Source: Trichobilharzia szidati
Taxonomy: Eukaryota > Platyhelminthes > Trematoda > Strigeidida > Schistosomatidae
DNA: 64,000 nucleotides
Reading direction: 5' to 3'
Assembly: GCA_944472155.2 (NCBI GenBank)
Contig: OX235277.1
Coordinates: forward strand, 7,140,804 to 7,204,803
The first letter of the stretch is position 1. Each line of letters starts with the position of its first letter. Under the pieces are notes generated by a model, which did not search any database, was not told where the DNA came from, and worked only from the letters and a program-made list of their open reading frames with translations. Made by a program: the position numbers and the translations under genes. Shown one piece after another: positions 45,433 to 56,999 of this stretch.

Positions 45433-47060
45433 CCTAAATTAATAATAATAATTTGCTTTATTCCAGAAACAGTACTAGTGGTATACAGTGTGGAATTTTC
45501 AGCACATATCTACAATATTTGCATCTAATTTTATCAAACATTTAAAAGGAGTATTTCAAAAAAATAAATATAAAGACAACAACAACGAAAAAACACAAAA
45601 ATAATTTTTTTTAAATGCGAAAAAATACCAAGAAGTAGAAAGGAAAATAAACAGCACATAATAATATCTCAGTATTGGGCAGTGGAAGCTATGAAATGAT
45701 TATGCATGGTGACAGTAAAGCTATAGTCATACAAGAAGTTATGAAATGATATTTAAGAATATTTATCGCCAAGCTGATTAGTTAATTTGGTTGAAACAAC
45801 ACTAAACAATCATAAAATAACATTTCAGGGTTGTTGTTTTGTTTTTTATTGTCAGGTCTAATGCAGTGTTTGTAGTGGTAGTGCGAGTAATCCTGCATAA
45901 TACAAAATTTTTAAGATGGTGATGATGGCTTTCACAACCAAGATTGTCAGTTAATATTGGGGGTCGGAGAGTATGGTTTTAGACCATTTTTCGCATGTAT
46001 TCAGATGCCTTTCAACTAATGTAGTGACGAGCTGACTGAGTTTTACACCACTAGTCCTACTAACTACCTTCAACATCCTTCTTAGGATGGTGTAGTCCTT
46101 TTTCAGTAACCAAGGAAAGACTAACGGGGAGCAGTAAAGTAGAATAGGTAAGATACAAGAGTTGACAAATTGTGAAAGTAGAGGTTGGGTGATTCCAGAT
46201 TGTCTAAGTTTCTTAATGTAGTAGGTTAGACAGAACACTATCTTAGAAATCGTTAGGATATGAGATGTCCAAGGAAGGTCGGAAGATAGAACTAGACCGA
46301 GGTATTTTGCACTAGACCTAGTTTCGACTTGAGTCCCCTCAATGCAACAATCTTCATGAGTGCTTACTAGTGTTTGTAGATCTCGTTTATGCCTAAGGGA
46401 GAAGTCAATAGTCTGGCATTTTGAGGGATTCAGCATGAGGCCACTTAGTTTAGACCACTGACTGATGTCCGACAGGAAGCTATTTAATTTGAAACAGTCT
46501 GACTGAGACTTAATGGGAAACGATACAGCAGGTCATCTGCATATTTGACGAAGTTGATTTCGTCTGAAAGAGGTAAATCATGTAAGAAGAAGGAAAAGAG
46601 AAACGGAGAGAGAACAGCACCCTGAGGAACTCCAGCTTCAGCAAGCAAAGGAGAGAAAGATACACCATTATATACCGTGTACTGCATCCTATTAAAGAAG
46701 TGAGAGTGTAGCCAGTTGATAGCCCAGGGCTCAGTTTGTGTAAGACTAAGCTTGTTTAACAATAGGCCTGTAGGTACAGAGTCGAAAGCAGATGTATAAT
46801 CAAGGAACGTACAACGGACATACTTGGCCCTTTTGTCTAAGGAGGATACAATGTTGTGATGAAACACAGCAGCAGCGTCCAAAGTACTTCTACCCTGTTT
46901 GTAAGCAAACTGCTTTGGATCGTTTGAGAAACTTAGGGAGGGAACAAGTTTTAGTAACAATAATTTCTCCATTAGTTTCAAAAAAGGAGAGGTAATAGCG
47001 ATAGGTCTAAACGGCTGTGTGTATTGCTGTGTGCTGGTTTTCAATGTTTCTCTGGTTGTG
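45433..47060 (-). mobile_element. YADD-type non-LTR retrotransposon, 5'-truncated
   Basis: Minus frame 46484-47044 carries 'KQFAYKQGRSTLDAA', 'FLDYTSAFDSVP', 'AGVPQGAVLSPFLFSFFLHDLP' and 'FVKYADDLLYRF' (intact YADD). Frame 45951-46436 continues with 'LNPSKCQTIDFSLRHK', 'AKYLGLVLSSDLPW' and 'YYIKKLRQSG'. A frameshift at ~46440-46490 separates them. The 3' UTR runs to 45433 and ends in an ATTATT run. Clade not certain (CR1/Jockey group). Same family at 27140, 57842 and 62056. Confidence 0.85.
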
Positions 47061-47269
47061 ATATCTGTCCGTGATCAAAATTGAAACAAATCAAGTTCTG
47101 ATTAACTAACACTTAGAAATTGATTATACATAAATATTATAAACACGCATGTGAGTTTAAGGTCATACACTCTAAGAGCACTCCAGTACACATATAACAT
47201 TGCGGTTATTATTAATTTTCACGACTTTTATGTGTGATTGACCTAATGGTACCATAATGCATATAAATA

Positions 47270-47580
47270 AATTTTTATAACTAGTGTAATGTATCTTGTC
47301 CTTTGTTTGTTTGTGTGGTGCAGACTGGATTCTATCAGTCAAGTTTGAAATGTGGTCATACACCATGCTAGGTGGCTCACTATCACGATGCACTTTGAAT
47401 TGTTGATACTGGATGGTCGAGGGCATGCGGCCGGGGGAACCCTTGCGTGACCTAGGCTCCCTGTGCTAGTTAGGCACTCATCAGTCAGTTAGCAAGGCGT
47501 TTATTTGCAGTTACCTTGAAGGAATTCATGTTTCCTGTCTGAGATTCGAATCCCCGTCATCCATTGCTGACTGCAGTGAG
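47270..47580. repeat. Dispersed repeat plus minus-strand SINE-like copy
   Basis: 47270-47425 matches 30490-30650. 47430-47580 is the reverse of the 48935-49140 SINE-like repeat (GGCAAGGCG-type block, GATTCGAATCCCC). Confidence 0.6.
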
Positions 47581-47731
47581 AGATGCATTACCACCTACCA
47601 TGGTGGCAACATTGAAAACTTGATTGATAGAATTCAGTCTGGATCAAACGAAGGAATGAATACTTATATATATCCAAACCAAGTTCACTTTTAACGGTTT
47701 GAAAAAATTTGGGCATTGGGTATATGATATT

Positions 47732-48902
47732 TATTATAATAAAGGTTTTTGTATTTCCCAATGAATGAAAAACAAACGATGTTGCTGCTTTTACTGACAT
47801 TTCGCTATTTCCTGCTGCTAATAGCTTTATCAAAGTATTATTAAACCGGTATTTACAAAATCTCAGCATATGCATATATATCAAAGAGTTAAGAGGTAAG
47901 AAAGTATACTTAGGTCAAGTTTAAATGACATATTGAAAGTCAAAATAACAATGAAGATCACTAAACCAAATAACAAAGGTAATAGTACATCTGTTATGAT
48001 ATCAAAACATCAGACACTTCAAAGCAACCTTGTCCATATAAAAGACCAAATCTCTAAAGATTCTCTATCTAATTGTGTCTATAAAATCAAATGCATGCTT
48101 GGAGTGTGATGCGATATACATCGGACAAACATCGCCAGAGAGAAATCAAAATCAGAAGAAATGAATAGCGAAGAGCATCTGTTCGACCACCGAGAAATAA
48201 ATCCAGTTGAACTAGAAAAGCTTGAAAAATCATCAACCATAGCTTGTCTACACGCTATAGAATCGGGCCACAAAATTGATTTTACACAATATTGAAATCA
48301 TCATCCCCAAAAATTTCAGAAATCACAAAGAACGTCTAATATCAGAAGCACTTCATATCAAGTGGAATCCAAATAGCCTGAATAGGAATGATGGACTAAA
48401 ACAGAATCTGACCTGGTTACAACAACTCCCTCCCCCATAAAGTGACAAAATCAACACGAATGTGATAAGCAAGTTCACTATGTAAACAAACATACACTAC
48501 TTTTATAATTTTACACACCGATCAAATCCAACAATCCACACTTGATTTTGTTATCTTTACCAATTGACCAACTTGACAACTAAAAATACCCCCAGACAGA
48601 CGAACGATGATCAAGTTAGTAAACTTTGTTTTGATACCATAACAGATGTACTATTACCTTTGTTATTTGGTTTAGTGATCTTCATTGTTATTTTGACTTT
48701 CAATATGTCATTTAAACTTGACCTAAGTATACTTTCTTACCTCTTAACTCTTTGATATATATGCATATGCTGAGATTTTGTAAATACCGGTTTAATAATA
48801 CTTTGATAAAGCTATTAGCAGCAGGAAATAGCGAAATGTCAGTAAAAGCAGCAACATCGTTTGTTTTTCATTCATTGGGAAATACAAAAACCTTTATTAT
48901 AA
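47732..48902 (+). mobile_element. Penelope-like element between ~275-bp inverted repeats
   Basis: Arms 47732-48008 and 48628-48902 are almost perfect inverted copies. Between them a plus-strand, frame-broken GIY-YIG domain (48050-48440) gives 'SNCVYKIKCMLGV', 'IYIGQT'-like, 'RRASVRPPRN', 'LEKLEKSS', 'ESGHKIDF' and 'ISEALHIKWNPN'. The related minus copy is 59690-61260. The arms include a hammerhead-like GCTATT...AATAGCGAAA segment at 47797-47834 and 48801-48842. RT missing. Confidence 0.85.
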
Positions 48903-48934
48903 TGAATGAATACTTACACTAAAGAGGAGGTCAG

Positions 48935-49140
48935 TCGTTAGCCCGAGCAGCTGAGTAGCAACGGGTCTCTGACTACAGGCTAAACTGGGTGACGTGGGTT
49001 TGAATCCCAGATAGGAGATACGAGTTCCTTCTAGGTTGCAGGTAAACGCCTTGCTCACCGACTGATGAGGGCCAACTAGCCCAAGACATAGGTCACGCAA
49101 AGCTTCCTACGTACCTATTACCTCGAACTATCTAATAACA
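48935..49140 (+). repeat. SINE-like repeat, best copy of its family
   Basis: GGGTTTGAATCCCAGATAGG (B-box-like), ATACGAGTTCCTTCTAGGTT, GCCTTGCTCACCGACTGATG and CCTCGAACTATCTAATA. The upstream half (GAGTAGCAACGGGTCTCTG) may hold the A-box. Confidence 0.65.
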
Positions 49141-49159
49141 TTGATATTATATATTAATA

Positions 49160-49830
49160 TTGTTGTTTCGGGTTCCGAGTGCAACATAGGGTTTCAACAA
49201 CACATCTCCACTTTAATCTACTTTCTGCCATCCTCTTCAGCTGGGTCCATGATTGTCCAAACTCTCTCATCTCCTCCTCCAACTCACACGATCTCACCCA
49301 TGTCACCCTCGCATCGATGACCCACTCATCGCTTCCCATTGGGATTCCACTCAAGCAGTGATAGCCTAATGATGGTGTGCTGTGTCATTCGACGGTCTCC
49401 TCAACGTATGCCTGATAAATCCATCTCCATGTTTTTCCCACATATTTGTTGAGTGATCGACTCTTGGTTGGTTTGATCCCCGGCTAGAGTTTCTTGTTAC
49501 TAATTCTTTCTGAAAGGCCATTTGATGTTCAGTAGGGCGCCAGAGAATAGGGAGGGGGACAGCTGTTGATCATAGTGTGTAGTGGCCGGTTGGAAAGCCT
49601 TTTCATGATGGGCGCGCAGTGCACGTTCCTGAGTGGTATACAAGAGGTGATTGACGTCACATATGTGTTGAACAGAATCTGAATCTTGTTGTTTATGCTG
49701 GCTGAGTGAGTGAAGTGGAAGATTTCCAAACTGGTTTCAGGTTGATGAATGTGTATCTTGCCTTTCCGATGATCTCTGGCTGGCTGACTTTGACATCTTC
49801 ATCCATTCCGGGTGCCTGTAGTTAAAACAT
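49160..49830 (-). mobile_element. RTE-B 3' region
   Basis: Mirror of 44420-45050: 'SASINNKIQI' and 'RNVHCAPIMKRLSNRPLHTMINSC' on the minus strand (49529-49729). The tail with CTCTTCAGCTGGGTCCATGA on plus begins near 49160. C-terminal portion only. Confidence 0.8.
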
Positions 49831-50689
49831 TGATAGTACTTACCATTTCTATCCAGACGGAGGTGATTTAAACACTGGATTGCTTTTCCGATCATTTAGG
49901 ACCCAGCTCTTCATCACTGGTGTATGCGACCGGTTCGACTAAGGTCAGAGAGCTGAATCAGTTGAAACTAACCGAGTTATGACTAGTTACTTGGTTGAAC
50001 TGGTCATGGAATAAATAAACTTTACAATTTTCAAGGTACACAGTTCGATAAGGTGAGATTGCACCATAGCTGGCAAGTACTGCCGGTTGAGACGTATGCA
50101 ACTACTCATCTCAAGCAATCAGTAGTATATAGATTGTTTTATGCAAATTTGTTTACTTTCTTGCTTACAATTTATGGCATGAATAATTTTGTTTCCAAAG
50201 GCAACTACGGTGGAGTTTCACCACTTGAACTGTGTAGTTTGAAAACTGCTAACTAATTTGATAATTGTGAATTTGTTTTAATTGAATCAATGTCCAATAG
50301 ATCCAAATCATGACGGCAACTGGTAAGGTAACATAAATCTGTTAAGTTTTCTTCAAAGTGAATTGAATGTCACGAGAGAGATTTCACCAACTAAGTTCAA
50401 AATATCTCCAGAAGCAGCTTTATCAGTATGGCAGTCAGTGGAAACTGGAGAGAATTCTTTCTTTCTTCTCCTTTGAGATGGAAGAAACTGGGGTGAAGAT
50501 CTCTACAATTGAACAAATCATGCACAAATAGGGCCTTCAGTAGATTTTGATGCATTACTGGAATCCAGATGATCAGTCTGATGTTTAACATCAATTTTCA
50601 TGGATCCATTGAAGGACATCAACTGATAAATTGCTGTGTACTTCTATGACTGATTGCGTATCAGGATGACTAAATAACTACAAAGGTAA
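49831..50689. other. No gene recognised
   Basis: Several short frames without recognisable domains or splice context. No repeat identified. Confidence 0.35.
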
Positions 50690-51085
50690 CAGGATTTCAT
50701 CATGAGCTAACATCGGTTAGAGAACCATTGGAAAACCAACCACATGGAGTACTGGACAACCAGCTGTGTCGTCATCCTAGTTTGGGACTCTGTTTCGGCA
50801 GTACACACCCACCACAGTGGTTCGAACCCAGCAACTTCTGGTTAAAAGGCTAGCGAGCTTGTAGACCATTCTTCAGACATTGGGAACCGATCCAATGGCC
50901 AGCCCATGAATTCCAACTTCTGCCAATTCATGACATAGTGGGATCACTTCTTAATATCTTTTTCGATGAGTTACTGCCTCACCTTCAACTTACTGTACCA
51001 TACTGGTCACAGCTTCCTACTAGAATCCCAGGTAACTGCTTGGATAGGGTCAGTCGCTAGTGAGCGTCAGATCAGTTTTCAAGTA
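50690..51085. repeat. Foldback family, right end missing
   Basis: Starts GGATTTCATCATGAGCTAAC. Continues with GGAGTACTGGACAACCAGCT, GGTTCGAACCCAGCAACTTC and interior to GGTCAGTCGCTAGTGAGCGT. Then an RTE-A scrap intrudes. Confidence 0.7.
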
Positions 51086-51180
51086 TTGGTTGCATGTGTG
51101 TGCTACATGGAGTGTGGTGACTTGAACTGCTGCCCTTGGGTGCAAAGTTCCATGTCGAAAGCAGACAGACAGACAAAAGT
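51086..51180 (+). mobile_element. RTE-A tail scrap inside foldback element
   Basis: GTGTGCTACATGGAGTGTGG, TTGAACTGCTGCCC and GTTCCATGTCGAAAGC. It interrupts the phrase TTTTCAAGTATTGGTT, which is repeated on both sides (51070-51087 and 51177-51190), as expected of an insertion with target-site duplication. Confidence 0.6.
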
Positions 51181-51199
51181 ATTGGTTTTTTAGGGATTT

Positions 51200-51335
51200 T
51201 CTTTGATTGGCTGGGGGGTCCCAGTGGCTTAATAGTCTACGAGCTCGCCTTGTAACCAGAGGGTGCTAGGTTCTATCCCCTTGGGTGGGTACTGTTGAAG
51301 AGTCGCAAACTAGGCTGACGAAGCGTCTGTTGAAA
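51200..51335 (+). repeat. Foldback-family tRNA-like fragment
   Basis: GGTCCCAGTGGCTTAATAGT, CTACGAGCTCGCCTTGTAAC and GGGTACTGTTGAAGAGTCGC: a plus-oriented tRNA-like segment running into a decayed right end. Confidence 0.65.
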
Positions 51336-51719
51336 CAGGAACTAGACTTGCTCAAAACTGACGGGTATGCTTAAAACACTTTGTACTGAATTATACCTGA
51401 ATTTAGGTTTATTGGTCGTCAAAAAATAAAATGCCTGAGCTGAAGTGAATTACGCCGCTGCCAAATATGTTATAACGGCGTGTTAGTGATTTGTTGGTTA
51501 ATGTCTCTCTTGACTAAAAATGAACCTCCGGATTACGGATCACTTGAAAATATTCCCCTCCCCCTCCCCTGAGGTAGACACAAAAGTCAGATTTAACTGA
51601 GGCAACTGCAACAACAACAACAATTTTATTATACAAAATACAGGGTATATATATATCACTTACACATCGACGGAAATTTAAATCACGGAATATACACATT
51701 TGATCATAGGGAATAAAAA

Positions 51720-52700
51720 GACAGTTGCAGCGAAGAAAATTTTCTTTTCGACGAAGTCATCATCTAGGCTGTACATTCGTGTATTTATGACAAATGGATG
51801 GGAAAGTTCCAGAACAACTTCTGGTTAGGGGTTGAATTAATAAAATTACAATTAGGAATTAGAATGCCATAATAAACAGGGGGATGGGTAAAACTAAAAC
51901 AAAGTAGCATAATAACTAAGAAAATTGACATTGTGCAATTGGGGTTAGAAATGTAAAAATGACAAAATATACAGGATGTTTGGATAAGAAACTAGTGTGA
52001 TGAATAGTTGTTTATGCAATCAGGGATTAAATATGTAGAAATAATAAAGTGACAAAATAAACAGGAAGTGTGGATATGAAAATATGGTAGTGTAGACAGG
52101 GATTAAGAAAGCTTAAAATAACATGAATAAACAGGAAGTTTAGATGAGAAAGGCGATACGATGGTCATTATTAAAAAATTCACCTGTTTACGATGGCCAT
52201 GGCAGGGACAGGGGTTGAATGTATTTCTTTTGGATACAAAGGGTGGGTTTGAGTTTTTGGATAGCTAACGCCTCAGCTATGCCCAAATGTCTTGATTTCA
52301 CTCCCTTTGATAGGTTTGGTTGAATCTTGTATATTACTTTGAAGGACTTTTCGAAAGGCGCTGAATGTCCTGAGTTGACCAGATGTTCTGTCACTGAACT
52401 GTTTACACGTTTTTGCTCTCCTTTTACCAGCCAGGCTGGGTAGTGTTCACGAGCGCGTTTTCCAAGCTGGCGCATGGTACGGCCGATGTACTCAGCTCCA
52501 CAAGAGCAAATCACAAAGTAGATAATCGATATTTGACTGATTGCGTGACCTTGAACATCTTCCACAGTAGACCAATCAAAAGTTGTCCAGTTAGGTTATT
52601 ATTTCGGTGCGCGCACCAATCATAATTTCACAGCTAACAAAGATAGTTAGTCCACTAACTAACACACAACAGTTAGTCGAATTCTAGCTAAAGATAATAG
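51720..52700 (-). mobile_element. Penelope-like element (GIY-YIG end)
   Basis: The terminal-repeat relative at 51720-51800 is followed, going upstream on minus, by a 125-codon frame (52188-52565). It carries 'YFVICSCGAEYIGRTMRQLGKRAREHYP', so the GIY-YIG Tyr, YIGRT and R..EH motifs are visible; later come 'VTEHLVNSGH', 'FKVIYKIQPN' and 'LAIQKLKPTLCIQKK'. The endonuclease frame is intact but the RT is lost. Confidence 0.85.
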
Positions 52701-52794
52701 ATATTCTATCTAAGACCTACTAAAAGCTATCATTTTTTACAAACTGGCTATTTTTTTCGTCTTGATAGGACTGATGTGTTTGTATCTAACCAGC

Positions 52795-53260
52795 CATCTA
52801 CATGTGCCGCGGATGCCTAACCATCGCCTCTCCCGACGGACGGGCATTGCTAGCTGATATAGGTAGGTGCGGGTTGGAAAAGAGTAAGTGGTGGCTAAAC
52901 AAAAACATGGCCTCAATCAATCCATGAAATCCCTGACAGTTAGACTGAGTCAGGTAGGGAGATGCAGACTTCCGGTTTGGGGCGCGCCCTCGGGACTCTA
53001 AGAATCAATGGCTGGAGACAGACAATATGTGACATGACTCAAAATCGTTGTCAATGGCTTACGCAGATGTATTCAGTCTCTGTAATCTTTCATATTCCTT
53101 TCTACTATTACTCATTCATTCTGTTTCACTCTTATACTTGTCAAAACTCTATTGATTCTCTTCACTCATTTTCTTGTCTACCTTTGTGTGCTATTTGGAA
53201 CGTGGCAACTCGAACTGCTGCACTTCGGTGCCAAGTTCTACGTTGAATCCAGACAGATCC
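52795..53260 (+). mobile_element. RTE-A 3' end
   Basis: Coding end (MPNHRLSRRTGIAS-like, broken) and tail TGACATGACTCAAAATCG to GTTCTACGTTGAATCC. First of two same-strand copies in a row. Confidence 0.75.
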
Positions 53261-53284
53261 ATCTACACATATTTCAAGGGTAAG

Positions 53285-54035
53285 ATCCACCAGCAAATAA
53301 AGGGGGCCTAATGTGGTAGTCGTCAGTATCAAAATCAATTCTTATCCGCTCTATCCTCCTTTATGGCTGTGAGACCTGGCCATTGAGAGCAGAAGACATG
53401 AAAAGATTAGCTGTCTTTGATCATAGGTGTCTGGGTTCTATCTCCTGTGTGAAGTGATATGACAAGGTGGGCAATATTGGGGTTAGGCGTCGAGTGCTGC
53501 GTAAAGAGGCGGAATCAATCGATGAGGCTGTGAAATTACATCGACTGAGATGGTTAGGACATGTGTTACGTATGCCTAGTCATCGCCTTCCTCGACGGGA
53601 AATGTTGGCTGATATAGAGTCAGGCTGGAAAAGAGCTAGCGGCGGTCAAACGAAAACATCGCACCAGTCAATGAAATCTACAACAGTTAGTCTAAGCCAA
53701 CCACGTAGGAAGGTGTAGACTTCCTGGTTGGGGTCCTCAGGACGGTAAAAACCAATGGTTGGAAACAATTGGTGATATGGCTGGCTCAAAATCGTTCTCA
53801 ACGGCTGGCTTGCGCAGATGCATTCACTCCTTGTGACTTATGATTTCCAATGAAACTGTTTTGTTCTTCGTTATTGCTATTCCTTTGTCTCAAACTTCTG
53901 TTTACTGTATCTAATATGCATTTCTCCTACTTTCTTCTCTTGCTTTGTGTGCTACAAGGAGGGAGTGTGTCGACTTGAACTTCCGCACATCAGTGGAAAG
54001 TTTTATGTCGAAAACAGACCGACGGACAGAATAAA
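53285..54035 (+). mobile_element. RTE-A C-terminal RT and 3' end
   Basis: Plus coding from ~53335: 'LIRSILLYGCETWPLRAEDMKRLAVFDHRCL' in part, then 'VRRRVLRKEAESIDEAVKL', 'LRWLGHVLRMPSHRLPRREML' in part and 'GGQTKTSHQSMKS', followed by the full RTE-A tail. It is the reference for recognising the tails elsewhere. 5'-truncated. Confidence 0.85.
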
Positions 54036-54700
54036 TTGATGAAGACATCATATAACGCACAGAATCAGTTATCATTCCGATTATATTTGTGATTTTCAAA
54101 GATAATGTCGAAAGTCATCAGTCAAACATTTAGTGGGATTCGGTTTATAGGGGAGGATGGAAGCAATACATTTTAAAAAGGAGTGAGTGTAAACAGAAAT
54201 CAACACAATATTGATCTGAATTTTCAACTGGAGTGACAATCATTCTATAGCTGTGTTAGGATGTCCAACCAATCGATTTTTTAGCCATGGAGTCATGATT
54301 GATGCATGCACTGACGAGATATTCTGATTGGACAATTTTTGATTGATTCTTTTTTGGAGTATTTTGAAGGTCGTACAATCGTTCAGATTATCTATTGATT
54401 ATCTATTTATGGCTTGAATTTCCGATGATTGGTAAACTATATACACCCTGTATTCTGAAGAATAAAACATTGTTGCTGATGTATATTATATTCAAGTGGT
54501 CAGTTAGTTAAACTGTTGGCTTTGGAGGTGCATTCTAGTTAAGTTATACGACAGCCATATAAACTAAATAACACTCCGTTGTTCAAACTAAGTACCTCAA
54601 GCGACTTTTGTGATTCAGTCGACTTATTCCAGGAAGCCAGCCAATAGAAATACGAGAGCCATTCAATGTTTGAATGGTCATTGTTATCAATCAATACTGA
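54036..54700. other. No gene recognised
   Basis: AT-rich. No domain, repeat or tRNA-like feature identified. Confidence 0.4.
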
Positions 54701-54739
54701 AATGTAAATGGATTTTGCACTCTTGTTAGAAATTGAGCT

Positions 54740-55225
54740 TCTCGCTTGTTTTCGAATAATGGTGGTCCTGCAGCTAATCTGGTTCCCGTCTATCGAACAA
54801 CTTGCTCTTTGGTGCAATCAAAGGTTGACAGATATCCTTCTCATGTTAACTCCAACTGTATATACAAATTTACATGTGTCTGTGGGACAATTTACATTGG
54901 AAGAACAGTAATATGGGCATATCTACGATTTTCTGAGCATGTATCAAAAAGCTTATGTCTAAAAGGAACAGATGCTTTAAACAGTGTCATCTCCAGGCAT
55001 CTCCTTGACATGGGTCATGAGGTGGACGTCGTAAGATCGTTCAAAATTACCAGTCGGCAAAAGAGTTCAATTCTCCTGAAGTTTACAGAAGCAGTCCCCA
55101 TGAAGTGCTTGAAACTCGATTTATGCGTTCAGAAAGAAGCGGTTATCAGTTTTTCCTTGCCCTGCCTGGTAACTGGGTGTTTTCATTCTCTCTTTCATCT
55201 GATTACGTAATGACGAGGAACTTAA
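54740..55225 (+). mobile_element. Penelope-like element, GIY-YIG domain
   Basis: Plus frame 54746-55210: 'KVDRYPSHVNSNCIYKFTCVCGTIYIGRT' in part (GIY-YIG Y..I, YIGRT), 'RFSEHVSKSL', 'LDMGHEVDVVRSFKI' and 'LKLDLCVQKE'. Its near-identical inverted partner is at 57330-57790. Confidence 0.85.
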
Positions 55226-55229
55226 CAAT

Positions 55230-56395
55230 ATTAAACGGTTGCTAAGTGAGAATGGTTATCCTGAAAAGTTTATTGATAATAATCTGAAACCAAAGCAGCC
55301 GAAGTTACCAACAGTTCCAAAAAAGACCTTATTCTTACAGTTGCAGTTCCTAGGAGACAAAACCAGTGAGATACTAATACAGCGCTTTAGAAATGCCGTA
55401 AAAAGAGCATTCCCTGATGCTGAATTACGCTGTATCTTTAAAATCACTCCTCTTTTGCGTTCGGGAATAAAAGACAAACTGCCTAATTTCGCCTCTTCCA
55501 TGTGTATCTACCAGTTTAACTGCTCCTGCGGAGTGAGGCAGTTGCATAAGCCGTACAATTAGGCGTGTTTCTCGTCGAATTTCCGAACATCACACTGTGT
55601 GATTAAGTAAAGGATAAACAAAATCTATTCGTAGCGCTATTCTATCTCATCTTGTGGATACAGAACACAAGACTGACGTTAATCATGCTTTCAGAGTCAT
55701 TTAGCGCATACCTACGAATCTCAATTTCGCTTTAAGAGTTCGACTACTAAATATTGCTGAGGCTGCCTGTTGGGATCCATATTAACAAACCTAATTTATG
55801 CATCCAAAAGAAGTTAGTTCAGACATTATCATTACCTTGGCCATCCAGGTTTGAATAATCCGGAATTTTTGTGGAATTTCCCTAATTTTAGTTGATATTC
55901 TATTTGCTACTATATCTTTATTATTATTATTATTATAATTTAAGCATCTTTAATGAACTGTAATTCCATCGTGATCATACTTTACAAGTCGATATTGACT
56001 ACTATTCTAGAATATTCTATGTATATAAACATATGTATATATAATTGTAGAGCCAGAAGAGGAAATTATCAAAAAGGATATTCTTTGCTCGATTATTTTG
56101 TGTTTTATATGTATTATTGTTTGCATATAGTGATTGATTGATTTTTGTTTAAAAATGATTTATCTCTGCAAGTATGTAAAACTTGCCTTTGTAGATATGC
56201 TTAATAATGATTTTGGGCTGTGCGCAGTTGAACTGATGAGAAGCCAACGAAATAAACAATCATGTGGTACCAATTTATTATTCTGCAAAAACCAACATTA
56301 TTCTTGTTTTTATTCAAATCCAATAAAGGGGAATAAATATATGAAATTTATGATTTTAGTTGACGTTGTTATTAGCGAGTAGAGTGTAGTTGTCG
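55230..56395 (+). mobile_element. Second Penelope-like copy with terminal repeat
   Basis: Plus frame 55239-55562 is the RT-to-GIY-YIG linker: 'LPTVPKKTLFLQLQFLGDK' in part, 'FPDAELRCIFKITPLL' and 'CIYQFNCSCGVRQLHK'. Domain remnants continue to ~55850. A terminal repeat at 56130-56395 contains the hammerhead-like core. Confidence 0.8.
56225..56262 (+). ncRNA. Hammerhead-like core in Penelope terminal repeat
   Basis: CTGATGAG at 56233-56240, a short loop AAGCCAA, and CGAAAT at 56248-56253. The spacing fits the minimal hammerheads known from Penelope-like elements. Stem II is only the G-C closing pair and stem III is minimal, so it needs experimental proof. The core is conserved at 57107-57126 (minus). 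Confidence 0.5.
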
Positions 56396-56439
56396 TTGGA
56401 CAGTTTACCAAGTTGTATCACTGGTCAAATATAACTATC

Positions 56440-56770
56440 CCGTTTTAAAGGAATGGACACGGAACAAAGAGTAATCTTTTCGATAACTTCATCATCAGGT
56501 TCTACAATTATACATACATTATAGTGAAGGAATGAATTAGTGCTGTGAACAACATTAATGTTGCTGTTTAAATAACATCGAATCAACAATAATATCAATG
56601 GATTACAGTTCAATAGCATCAACATAAAATACGCTGAATGTCAGAAGAATTATGAAAGGTAATAGTACAAATTCATGAATTCACAGTCTCTACTGAAGGC
56701 CAGGGCAGAAGTAGGGGCTGGCTGGACTTGTTTCTTTTGGACACAGAGCAATAGCCTCTGCTGTTTGGAG
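56440..56770 (-). mobile_element. Penelope-like terminal repeat and 3' coding scrap
   Basis: Plus reads AATCTTTTCGATAACTTCAT, then CTTCTACTGAAGGCCAGG and GGACTTGTTTCTTTTGGACA. The reverse of the latter matches the 'CIQKK...LPWP' end of the GIY-YIG domain at 52190-52250. The rest of the domain is deleted. Confidence 0.6.
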
Positions 56771-56999
56771 CATGTGGTGCTTCGACGATTTTGGTAATTA
56801 GTTAATCACTGAAAAGTAGTCAGTATAGTCCACCTTGAAGTATGCTAACCAGGTGTAGAATACTCATGGTACTATTGTACGGTACGATTCGAACAGTGTT
56901 ACTTGTGTAAGGTCATCTTCACCAACAACTCAGCATTATTAATACATTTAGTATCTTGGAGATGAAATGTGGAACAAATATAAAATATTCCCGTACTTA

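Noticed and set aside
46484..47044. Host gene with a 186-codon frame
   Set aside because: Clear reverse transcriptase motifs, including YADD.
51725..51800. Hammerhead in the other Penelope terminal-repeat family (also 37240, 56460, 63110, 63850)
   Set aside because: GATGATGACTTCGTCGAAA-like strings tempt, but no register gives both an intact CTGANGA and a closed stem II before GAAA.
54746..55210. Host GIY-YIG nuclease gene
   Set aside because: Several diverged, inverted and broken copies in the window show it is the Penelope-like endonuclease domain.
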